From: QPIN01 sp964399475
GTDB taxonomy: Bacteria > Pseudomonadota > Gammaproteobacteria > Methylococcales > Methylomonadaceae
Assembly: GCA_964399475.1 (NCBI GenBank)
Contig: CAYNRB010000176.1
Location: forward strand, 1 to 6,756
Reading direction: 5' to 3'
Length of the DNA: 6,756 bases
Below, piece by piece: positions 1-5,203 of this stretch; within the stretch, counting starts at the first letter, position 1, and each line of letters starts with the position of its first letter. The notes below the pieces were generated by a model that was given only the letters and a program-made list of their open reading frames with translations, made no database searches and was not told where the DNA came from. The position numbers and the translations under genes were made by a program.

Positions 1-40
1 AGGCGGACAAAAAGACAAGCAAGATTGGTGGGTTATTTAT
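1..40 (-). repeat. Partial copy of the palindromic repeat family, at the window edge
   Basis: Positions 4-19 (CGGACAAAAAGACAAG) match exactly, 16 of 16, the reverse complement of 1132-1147 in the large palindrome. After a one-base gap, positions 20-37 keep about 12 of 18 bases. The match reads in the same order as the palindrome's left arm read outward, so this looks like the outer part of a degraded copy whose other half lies beyond the window. The similarity is seen directly by eye. That it is a dispersed repeat is an inference from three similar sites in one window. Confidence 0.5.
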
Positions 41-132
41 TGCGTGTTGCCTTATCTACCTTCCCAATTTTGCTTCTTATATGCATTTTCCATCCTACAT
101 TGTTTGATTACAAGATATAAATACACCCTAAC

Positions 133-161
133 TTGACTCGCTAACCAACTATATTTATTAA
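133..161 (+). promoter_or_regulatory. Probable sigma-70 promoter of the lipoprotein gene
   Basis: A TTGACT box at 133-138 (5 of 6 to consensus) is followed by a 17-base spacer and TATTAA at 156-161 (4 of 6). It faces the lipoprotein gene and would start RNA near 168, giving a leader of roughly 105 bases. Another TATAAA lies at 116-121, but no fitting -35 box stands before it. The AT-rich context makes chance matches likely, so this is only the best candidate. Confidence 0.45.
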
Positions 162-198
162 CTTTTAAATTTTAATCAAGGATTTTTGCTTTACAGAG

Positions 199-258
199 TA
201 TTTCTCTCATATTCACTTAACATTCACTCAACACTAACTAAACTAAAACATTAAACCT
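199..258 (+). promoter_or_regulatory. G-free leader upstream of the lipoprotein gene
   Basis: Sixty consecutive bases contain no G on the plus strand. The tract carries two ATTCACT repeats (211-217 and 222-228), then repeated ACTAA units. It ends just before the ribosome binding site AAGGA at 263-267. Such RNA can hardly fold on itself, so it would leave the binding site open. C-containing, G-poor RNA is also the kind of tract that Rho factor or small RNAs can bind. The composition is direct observation; any function is inference. Confidence 0.35.
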
Positions 259-274
259 GACTAAGGAAAGAATT

Positions 275-673
275 ATGCATAAAATTTTAAAAGCAACTAT
301 GCTTATAAGTACTAGTTTGTTATTTTCAGCCTGCGCGTCTCAATCCAACTGGTCTCCGACAGTAGATCCCTATGGAGATCCAAATGCCTATCGTTTGAAT
401 CAGGATCTTGATGAATGTAGACAACTAGCCCATCGTGCATCGGGAGGAACAGCTAGACAAACGGCAACAGGTGCAATTGTAGGTGGGTTGATTGGAGCGG
501 CTTCGGGTGCAGCTTTAGGTGCTCTTTCAGGCAATCCTGCATCAGGTGCTGCTATTGGGGCGACTATGGGTGGATTTGGTGGAGGTGCTAAACAAGGATT
601 TTCAGCAGAGAAAAGCTATAAAAATGCTTATAACAATTGTATGCGACATAGAGGTCATTTTTTAGTGAATTGA
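275..673 (+). CDS. Glycine-zipper lipoprotein of unknown function
   Basis: A 132-residue protein with a lipoprotein signal peptide: a positive N-terminus (K3, K6), a hydrophobic stretch from about 8 to 17, and a lipobox-like FSAC ending at Cys20. The lipobox is slightly atypical, with Phe at -3. Residues 57-108 are rich in Gly and Ala and show a glycine zipper with G every fourth residue (66, 70, 74, 78, 82, 86, then 91, 95, 99). This pattern is known from membrane-inserting segments such as those in outer-membrane lipoproteins of the SlyB/YMGG type. The zipper is flanked by Cys48 in DECRQLA and Cys122 in NNCMRHRG, a pair that could form a disulfide in the periplasm. AAGGA at 263-267 lies 7 bases before the ATG and supports this start. 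The gene appears to stand alone; the next gene on this strand begins 636 bases away. The exact function is unknown. Confidence 0.85.
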   Translation: MHKILKATMLISTSLLFSACASQSNWSPTVDPYGDPNAYRLNQDLDECRQLAHRASGGTARQTATGAIVGGLIGAASGAALGALSGNPASGAAIGATMGGFGGGAKQGFSAEKSYKNAYNNCMRHRGHFLVN

Positions 674-758
674 TTTTTGTCCAGTTAAAAACGTGTTTTG
701 TGCATTTGAAACCAGTCTTCTGACAAAATTTCTGTTTATAGATAAAAACAATAAGATT

Positions 759-811
759 TGAGGATTTAATAACATCAAAACATTTCATGCAGGATTTTTG
801 TGCCTCTTCAA
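759..811 (+). repeat. Diverged single-arm copy of the palindromic repeat
   Basis: These 53 bases align without gaps to the reverse complement of 1202-1254, the right arm of the large palindrome, with about 42 identical by eye. The conserved blocks are TGAGGATTTAATAA at the start, GCAGGATTTTTGT in the middle and TCTTCAA at the end. The 13 bases between the first two blocks have drifted. The expected opposite arm does not follow; instead the sequence runs into the CAACTAACA inverted repeat. It is best read as a decayed or half-length copy. Confidence 0.65.
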
Positions 812-997
812 CTAACAGATGATACCGACATATTGTTAGTAGAACAGGCTAGTTGTTGTTAGTTGCTCATATATTTTGTACACCTTCCTTAAAAATTCCT
901 CAAGCATAACCGTGCGTATGATGTTCAACGCATTAGGTAACTCGTAAAAAATTACCTCATAAATATAGGCAGTATTTTTTGTTTTCAATAGTGAAAA

Positions 998-1029
998 AAA
1001 TAGATGTATAGCAAACTACGCATCTATTT
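998..1029. repeat. AT-rich hairpin with a T-run on the minus strand
   Basis: AAATAGATG (998-1006) is the exact inverse of CATCTATTT (1021-1029), with a 14-base loop. Read on the minus strand, the stem is followed directly by a run of T (994-1000), the layout of an intrinsic terminator. However, the stem is AT-rich and no minus-strand gene lies just upstream of it. Read on the plus strand, the A-run precedes the stem, so it would not stop the lipoprotein transcript. The role is unclear. Confidence 0.35.
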
Positions 1030-1094
1030 CTATACCGTAAATAAAAACAGTCAAAATAACAAGCAGGCAGGGTAAGTTATTCGTTGCAAGTGGC

Positions 1095-1262
1095 CTTAAG
1101 GAGCGAGGATTTAATAATATGCGAATTTTGACTTGTCTTTTTGTCCGTCTTCTGCGTTGTAGAAACAGTTGCGTAGCTTGCTATGCGCCTGTTTCTACGC
1201 CTTGAAGACAAACAAAAATCCTGCGTCAAACTTTCGTATATTATTAAATCCTCACTCCTAAG
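1095..1262. repeat. 168-bp imperfect palindromic element
   Basis: Two 83-base arms (1095-1177 and 1180-1262) face each other around a TT centre. The outer 38 bases of each arm match at about 34 positions, with a shared core GAGGATTTAATAATAT and one bulged base per arm. The middle part is looser but keeps TTTTTGT and GTCTTC. The core is a perfect 10-bp stem GTAGAAACAG/CTGTTTCTAC (1159-1168 and 1189-1198) with an imperfect GCGTAGC/GCTATGC tip. It encodes no protein. Its end lies 47 bases before the cheC-like start codon, so it could sit in that gene's leader or block read-through. It resembles a non-autonomous palindromic element (MITE-like or a large REP/ERIC-like unit). No target-site duplication was found. 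Two similar fragments at 1-40 and 759-811 support a repeat family. Confidence 0.8.
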
Positions 1263-1309
1263 AATAAAGCTAACTTTGCATTATCCGTCAAACTATAAAT
1301 GACAAATAA

Positions 1310-1921
1310 ATGACTAATAATTTTGAATTAACTGAAATGCAGCATGACTTGCTTAAAGAACTGTTTAATCTTGGAATTGGTAGCGCGGCAAATTCATTAA
1401 GCCAACTAGTTGATCAAGAAGTTGTATTGTCTGTTCCCTCTATAATTTTTGAATCGCCCGAACAATTAGCTACTCGATTGGGAAGTGATAAGGTTATGTC
1501 TGTTTCTCAGGCAATGGACGGGCCTTTTGCAATGCATTCAATGATTATTTTCCACCCAGACGACAGCTTTGATGTAGTTAAACAAATGCTAGACAGACAC
1601 TTGTCTAATGAAACTTTGGCAGAATTACAGAGCGAAGCATTAACTGAGATTGGTAATATAGTACTTAATGCCTGTATTAGTGTGATTGCCGAAGCATTAG
1701 GGGAAAGTTTTGAAATTGATTTACCGATTTTCAGCGAAACCTGTACTACTAATATTTTACATAATACAATGGAAAACTCCACAAGCTTATTACTTTCCAT
1801 TCTGGTTAAAATGGAATTAAAGCATAACGCAGTTAATGGGCATCTAATATTTATTTTGAATGCAGATTCTATGAGTAATTTGCGCAAAACCTTAAATTCA
1901 ATGCTGGAAAGGTACTGCTAA
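1310..1921 (+). CDS. CheC-family phosphatase (CheY-P-type phosphatase)
   Basis: A 203-residue cytosolic protein with the CheC/CheX/FliY phosphatase signature twice. The first helix carries D13-x3-E17-x2-N20 within DLLKELFNLGIGSAANSLSQ, the active pattern of the family. The second carries E109-x3-E113-x2-N116 within EALTEIGNIVLNA, where Glu stands in place of the usual Asp or Ser. Two sites and this length fit CheC rather than the single-site CheX. Proteins of this family hydrolyse the aspartyl phosphate of response regulators. An in-frame stop sits directly before the ATG, so the start cannot be further upstream; no Shine-Dalgarno sequence is visible in the AT-rich leader. The stop codon touches the ATG of the histidine kinase, so the two are surely co-transcribed. 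No other chemotaxis gene is present, which suggests a role in a dedicated two-component pathway rather than in flagellar chemotaxis. Its target is inferred, not shown. Confidence 0.85.
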   Translation: MTNNFELTEMQHDLLKELFNLGIGSAANSLSQLVDQEVVLSVPSIIFESPEQLATRLGSDKVMSVSQAMDGPFAMHSMIIFHPDDSFDVVKQMLDRHLSNETLAELQSEALTEIGNIVLNACISVIAEALGESFEIDLPIFSETCTTNILHNTMENSTSLLLSILVKMELKHNAVNGHLIFILNADSMSNLRKTLNSMLERYC

Positions 1922-3505
1922 ATGTTGGTGGGCAAACATATTACCGTTGATTTACAAAAACTCTATTCGAATTTTAATTCTGGGGTTATTATTCTGGATC
2001 ATCAATGTCATATTATTTGCTGGAATAATTGGATGGTAAAATATAGCAAACTTAAAGCTGAAACTGTTTGCGACCACTCTTTCGAAGAATTATTTCCTGA
2101 ACCGATCAATCATCGTCTTCATCAAGCTATATTAACCAATCTTAAATTCGGTTTACCTGCAACTATATCTAATATCTTAAATAAATCACCGATTCCCCTG
2201 TATATTCAAGGCGCTAATGATAACGAGTTATTACAGCAACAGATTTATATCACTCGTTTAGAAGTGCATTCAAGCGATTCTGCTTATTGTTTAATCAATA
2301 TTACCGATGTTACAGCGGCAAGACTACGAGAAAAAGCATTAGAAAATCAGGTTCGAGAAAGAAAGAAAGCAGAACAACATTTATTAAAAAGAACCCATCA
2401 GCTTCAATCAGCATTATCTGTTTCAAATGCTGGCGTTTTTAAATTTGATGCGATTGAAAAAAAAATATTTCTAGATCAAAAAGCCAGTCAAATATTTGAA
2501 TTTGAATCAAAATATTCATATCAAGATGTATTTTCCCAATGGCTGGAGAAAGTTCACTCCACTGATATAAATTGGGTTGCCATAATGTTGAATAATTCTT
2601 CACAAGAGCCTTTAGGTTTTAGTCTGGATTTTCAATTTCGCATTAATATTCCTGGTAGAGAAATACAGTGGATTGCTTTAAAAGGTGTCATTGGTATTGA
2701 CAACATCAGTCAAAATAAAACCATAGATGGTGTTTTAGTAGACATTACCCGACAGAAAGCACATCAGGATTTATTGAGGGAAAAAGAAGCAGCGGAGATT
2801 GCTAACCATGCAAAATCAGCCTTTTTGGCCAATATGTCACATGAACTCCGTACACCAATGCATGGTATTTTAAGTTTTTCTAAATTAGGTACGAATAGAA
2901 TAGATACGGCATCACATGAAAAATTATCAGGCTATTTTTCCAGAATACATGAGAGTGGAACTCGCTTGCTCTATTTATTAAATGATTTGCTTGATCTTTC
3001 CAAACTTGAAGCGGGGAAAATGGAAATGAATTTTTCCAGAAATGACCTAAGCGTTTTAATATATCAAGCAATAGAGGAACAAAAAGCAAGGATGAAAGAA
3101 TTAATGATAAAAACGGACTGTATTTTTCCTGAGGAAGCAATAATGGGTACCTTTGATAGTGTTCGTATTATTCAGGTTATTACCAATTTTTTATCTAATG
3201 CGATAAAAGTTACCCCTAAAGATGGAACTATTATCTTTGATCTCATAAAACACAAGAATACGTTTGAATTAGTAATAGAAGATAACGGAATTGGTATACC
3301 TGAATCAGAAATGGATTTTATTTTTGAAAAATTTCAACAAAGCAGTCAATCCCAAGACGGCTCAGGCGGCACTGGCTTAGGACTAGCCATCTGTAAGGAA
3401 ATTATTGAAAGGCATTATGGAGAAATTGGGGTAAGGAATAACGCGAGAGGCGGAGCCAGTTTTTATTTCAAGATTCCAATTTCTCAAAAAACAGTTGAAG
3501 AATAA
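1922..3505 (+). CDS. Cytosolic PAS-PAS sensor histidine kinase
   Basis: A 527-residue kinase without membrane segments. Residues about 15-130 form a PAS-like sensor (GVIILDHQCHIICWNNW). Residues 131-165 are a charged coiled coil, and residues 165-280 form a second PAS domain ending in a typical PAC motif (DGVLVDITRQKAHQ). The dimerisation domain follows, with His307 in the H-box MSHELRTPMHGIL. The ATPase domain has an N-box with Asn422 and Asn426, G1 DNGIGIP (454-460), an F-box IFEKFQQ (467-473) and G2 GTGLGLAI (483-490). All catalytic motifs are intact, so it should be an active kinase sensing a cytosolic signal; which ligand, if any, the PAS folds bind cannot be told. There is no receiver domain. 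GGAAAGG at 1906-1912 inside the upstream gene gives a ribosome binding site 9 bases before the ATG, and the zero spacing to the phosphatase gene suggests coupled translation. The likely partner is the double-receiver protein at 3771-4586, by proximity only. Confidence 0.92.
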   Translation: MLVGKHITVDLQKLYSNFNSGVIILDHQCHIICWNNWMVKYSKLKAETVCDHSFEELFPEPINHRLHQAILTNLKFGLPATISNILNKSPIPLYIQGANDNELLQQQIYITRLEVHSSDSAYCLINITDVTAARLREKALENQVRERKKAEQHLLKRTHQLQSALSVSNAGVFKFDAIEKKIFLDQKASQIFEFESKYSYQDVFSQWLEKVHSTDINWVAIMLNNSSQEPLGFSLDFQFRINIPGREIQWIALKGVIGIDNISQNKTIDGVLVDITRQKAHQDLLREKEAAEIANHAKSAFLANMSHELRTPMHGILSFSKLGTNRIDTASHEKLSGYFSRIHESGTRLLYLLNDLLDLSKLEAGKMEMNFSRNDLSVLIYQAIEEQKARMKELMIKTDCIFPEEAIMGTFDSVRIIQVITNFLSNAIKVTPKDGTIIFDLIKHKNTFELVIEDNGIGIPESEMDFIFEKFQQSSQSQDGSGGTGLGLAICKEIIERHYGEIGVRNNARGGASFYFKIPISQKTVEE

Positions 3506-3606
3506 ACCAGCTAATTTAATAAAATAACTTTACTTTCAAAATAATTAATACAAAGGTGGGGTAGATTTAGAACGAAGTAAAAAAACGTAACTCAGCATCT
3601 CTAAAG

Positions 3607-3693
3607 TGGTGCCGAGGAGAGGACTTGAACCTCCACGAGCCAAAGCTCACTAGCACCTGAAGCTAGCGTGTCTACCAATTTCACCACCTCGGC
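3607..3693 (-). tRNA. tRNA-Leu(CAG)
   Basis: An 87-base class II tRNA. The acceptor stem is GCCGAGG with CCTCGGC, followed by discriminator A and an encoded CCA. The D-arm holds TGGTAGAC. The anticodon stem CTAGC/GCTAG encloses the loop TTCAGGT with anticodon CAG (3657-3659, complement), which reads CUG codons. The long variable arm GAGC-TTTG-GCTC is typical of leucine tRNA, and the T-arm is GGAGG-TTCAAGT-CCTCT with one G-U pair. Length and anticodon loop are as in the E. coli CAG isoacceptor. It follows the response regulator gene but has its own promoter. A run of seven T on the minus strand (3579-3585) about 21 bases after the end may help termination, though no hairpin precedes it. No repeated tRNA fragment indicating an integrated element was seen in the window. 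Confidence 0.97.
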
Positions 3694-3722
3694 TAAGGGG
3701 TGAGTCCTGATTAAGAATGTGG

Positions 3723-3751
3723 ACTATACCTTTATAGGGAATTTTTGTCAA
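3723..3751 (-). promoter_or_regulatory. Near-consensus sigma-70 promoter of tRNA-Leu
   Basis: On the minus strand a perfect TTGACA (3746-3751) is followed by exactly 17 bases and TATAGT (3723-3728, 5 of 6). RNA would begin near 3716, leaving a leader of about 22 bases before the mature tRNA at 3693, as usual for tRNA genes processed by RNase P. The -35 box starts about 20 bases after the response regulator stop codon, so the tRNA can be made independently of the genes upstream. Confidence 0.85.
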
Positions 3752-3770
3752 AATCAGTGTTTGTGTTAGC

Positions 3771-4586
3771 TTAACCATCATCCAAAATCCGATACAACAT
3801 TTCTTTGACTGTTTGAGGCTCAAAAGGTTTATCACAAATCCCAGAAACACCCGCCTGATGAACGGTATTGAGTCGAGTTTCATTTTCTTCACTGGTTACC
3901 ATTATGATGGGTATGTAGGGATTGTTTAATTCTTTTCTAATATATTCAATTAATTGCCCTCCATCCATATGTGGCATATTAAAATCAGTAACAATTAAGT
4001 CAAATGCATCTTCAGCTTGACTAAATATTTCTACACCTTCTTTTCCATCTTTAGCTTTTGTAATTTGTGTAATTCCCATGTTGTTTAAGACACGGGTAAT
4101 ATGATTTCTAGCCATCATGCTATCATCAACAACCAGTACTCTGAGTTCTTCTATTTCATAATGCTTTAAAGAAACCTCTTCCGGGTCAATATAATCAATT
4201 GTGGTTGCTAAAGCACGTTTAATATCCGCACGGGTAAAAGGCTTGGGAAGAATGGCAATGACACCCGCCTGCCGAATAGGATCTAAGGCCGAAAAACTAG
4301 TTTCACTTGAGATTAGCATGACGGGTATTTCTTTCAAATCTTCAGTTAATTTTATTTTCTCTACCAACTCAACTGCCGTCATATCTGGCAAGTACATGCT
4401 GCTTATAATCAGATCAGGTTGATAATCCGTTAATATGTTAAAAACTTCTGCACCTGAACTGGCATGCTCTATATGCATAATACCTTCTGAAGATAAGTGC
4501 TTTTTAATGATTCTGAATTGGGTTTTAGAAGGTTCTACTAATAAAATTGATAAATCAGATACCTTAATGTGAATCTCGTCGCTCAT
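3771..4586 (-). CDS. Double-receiver response regulator, first receiver degenerate
   Basis: A 271-residue protein of two CheY-like receiver domains and nothing else: no DNA-binding, GGDEF or other output. The second receiver (about 148-271) has every key residue: acidic pair D154-D155, phosphate acceptor D201 in TDFNMPHMDGG, switch T231 and K253 in CDKPF. The first (about 12-132) keeps the fold and K115 in LPKPF. It has E18-P19 in place of the acidic pair, Ser63 where the acceptor Asp should be (DLIISSMYLPDM) and Ser93 for the switch Thr. It is therefore probably a pseudo-receiver that binds partners or regulates its twin. The start ATG has an AGGG-like site about 9 bases upstream. It lies 43 bases after the flavoprotein gene on the same strand and may be read from that operon or from a weak promoter in the gap. 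Its natural partners are the histidine kinase and CheC-type phosphatase encoded convergently next door, an inference from position. Confidence 0.9.
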   Translation of the reverse strand: MSDEIHIKVSDLSILLVEPSKTQFRIIKKHLSSEGIMHIEHASSGAEVFNILTDYQPDLIISSMYLPDMTAVELVEKIKLTEDLKEIPVMLISSETSFSALDPIRQAGVIAILPKPFTRADIKRALATTIDYIDPEEVSLKHYEIEELRVLVVDDSMMARNHITRVLNNMGITQITKAKDGKEGVEIFSQAEDAFDLIVTDFNMPHMDGGQLIEYIRKELNNPYIPIIMVTSEENETRLNTVHQAGVSGICDKPFEPQTVKEMLYRILDDG

Positions 4587-4611
4587 GCTGAAAGCCCTGA
4601 ATAACAGTTAT

Positions 4612-4617
4612 ATTATA
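4612..4617 (-). promoter_or_regulatory. Possible -10 box before the response regulator gene
   Basis: A perfect TATAAT on the minus strand lies about 25 bases before the response regulator ATG, in the 43-base gap after the flavoprotein gene. At 17 bases spacing the -35 region reads TAAAAA, a poor match, and no extended -10 TG is present. It may give some separate expression of the regulator, but in such AT-rich DNA the match could be chance. Confidence 0.25.
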
Positions 4618-4629
4618 AAAATCATGCTT

Positions 4630-5196
4630 TTATTTTTTTAAAACTTGAGCTAGATTTATCCCTAAATTCTCAATTGCTTTTTGTTTATTACCATCAATTA
4701 TAGACCCATCTTCAGAAAATGCTTTAAAAGCATGCGCTAAGGTTTGTTGTTCGGGTAAAACTGTTACCCCAATATTTCCGAGTAACATTCTTAAAAAAAC
4801 CAACCCCCTAAGACCGCCTAATCCACCAGGCGAAGCGGCCATGATGACTGCTGTTTTTCCTTTATATGCTTTTAATGGAGGTTCATCAGCAGACTCGGCA
4901 CGAGATGCCCAGTCTATTACGTTTTTCAATAAGGGACTAAATGCGCTGTTATATTCAGGGGATGCAATAAGCAATCCATCGTGCTCTATCAGTAATTGTT
5001 TAAATTCATGGGCTTTTTCAGGCATGCCCTGTTCCGCTTCTAAATCTTGATCATAAAGAGGCATAGGATAATCTGCTAAATCTATCACGGTAACACTAGC
5101 GCCTTGTTTTTCTGCGGCAGCAGCTGCAATGCGTACTAATTTATTATTGACAGAGTCTTTTCTGGAACTACCTGCAAAGGCTAATATTTTAATCAT
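4630..5196 (-). CDS. NADPH-dependent FMN reductase-family flavoprotein
   Basis: A 188-residue flavodoxin-fold protein of the family that includes SsuE-type flavin reductases, azoreductases and ChrR-type quinone/chromate reductases. The N-terminal loop GSSRKDSVNNKL (9-20) is the FMN phosphate-binding motif. SPEYNSAFSPLLKNVIDW (79-96) is the family signature around the isoalloxazine ring, and SPGGLGGLRG (122-131) is the third flavin loop. The length is typical and the protein is cytosolic with no signal peptide. Its ATG stands 7 bases after the stop of the soxD-like gene on the same strand, so it is probably in the soxCD operon with translation following on; no strong ribosome binding site is seen. 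It would pass electrons from NAD(P)H to flavin, quinones or other acceptors. The true substrate cannot be told from sequence, and a role in sulfur metabolism rests on position only. Confidence 0.88.
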   Translation of the reverse strand: MIKILAFAGSSRKDSVNNKLVRIAAAAAEKQGASVTVIDLADYPMPLYDQDLEAEQGMPEKAHEFKQLLIEHDGLLIASPEYNSAFSPLLKNVIDWASRAESADEPPLKAYKGKTAVIMAASPGGLGGLRGLVFLRMLLGNIGVTVLPEQQTLAHAFKAFSEDGSIIDGNKQKAIENLGINLAQVLKK

Positions 5197-5203
5197 GATT
5201 TTT

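Larger units (their letters stand above)
674..1309. other. 636-bp intergenic region without a convincing gene
   Basis: No reading frame here has a believable start, ribosome binding site or protein-like composition. The stretch is filled with repeat and fold-back DNA: a diverged copy of the palindromic family (759-811), a 9-bp inverted repeat CAACTAACA/TGTTAGTTG (809-817 and 857-865), a short hairpin AGGTAA/TTACCT (935-940 and 952-957), an AT-rich hairpin (998-1029) and the large palindrome (1095-1262). No clear Rho-independent terminator for the lipoprotein gene is visible. The last 47 bases lead into the cheC-like gene. Confidence 0.7.

Noticed and set aside
674..700. AAAAC-GT-GTTTT after the lipoprotein gene as a terminator
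   Set aside because: A five-base AT-rich stem with a two-base loop is too weak, and no T-run follows it.
588..788. Minus-strand 66-residue frame overlapping the lipoprotein end
   Set aside because: Composition is unlike a protein of this genome, it overlaps a real gene and the repeat copy, and no ribosome binding site precedes it.
1040..1090. CRISPR-like or tandem repeat array in the intergenic region
   Set aside because: The repeats are inverted arms of one palindrome and scattered fragments; there are no regularly spaced direct repeats.
1507..1887. Minus-strand frame of 126 residues inside the cheC-like gene
   Set aside because: It lies fully within a well-supported gene on the other strand, shows no family motif and is explained as a mirror of that coding sequence.
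2880..3140. Minus-strand frame inside the histidine kinase
   Set aside because: It covers the conserved kinase dimerisation region on the opposite strand and has no recognisable domain.
3607..3693. tRNA-Leu as an attachment site for an integrated element
   Set aside because: No second copy of the tRNA 3' end, no integrase and no phage-like gene is in the window.
3650..3892. Minus-strand 80-residue frame running into the tRNA
   Set aside because: It overlaps both the receiver gene and tRNA-Leu in another frame; its C-terminal GGEIGRHASFRC-like end is just translated tRNA, a common false protein.
4201..4422. Plus-strand frame inside the response regulator
   Set aside because: It is antisense to the conserved receiver domain, with no start signal or motif.
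4841..5050. Plus-strand frame inside the flavoprotein gene
   Set aside because: It is antisense to conserved flavin-binding motifs, with no independent support.
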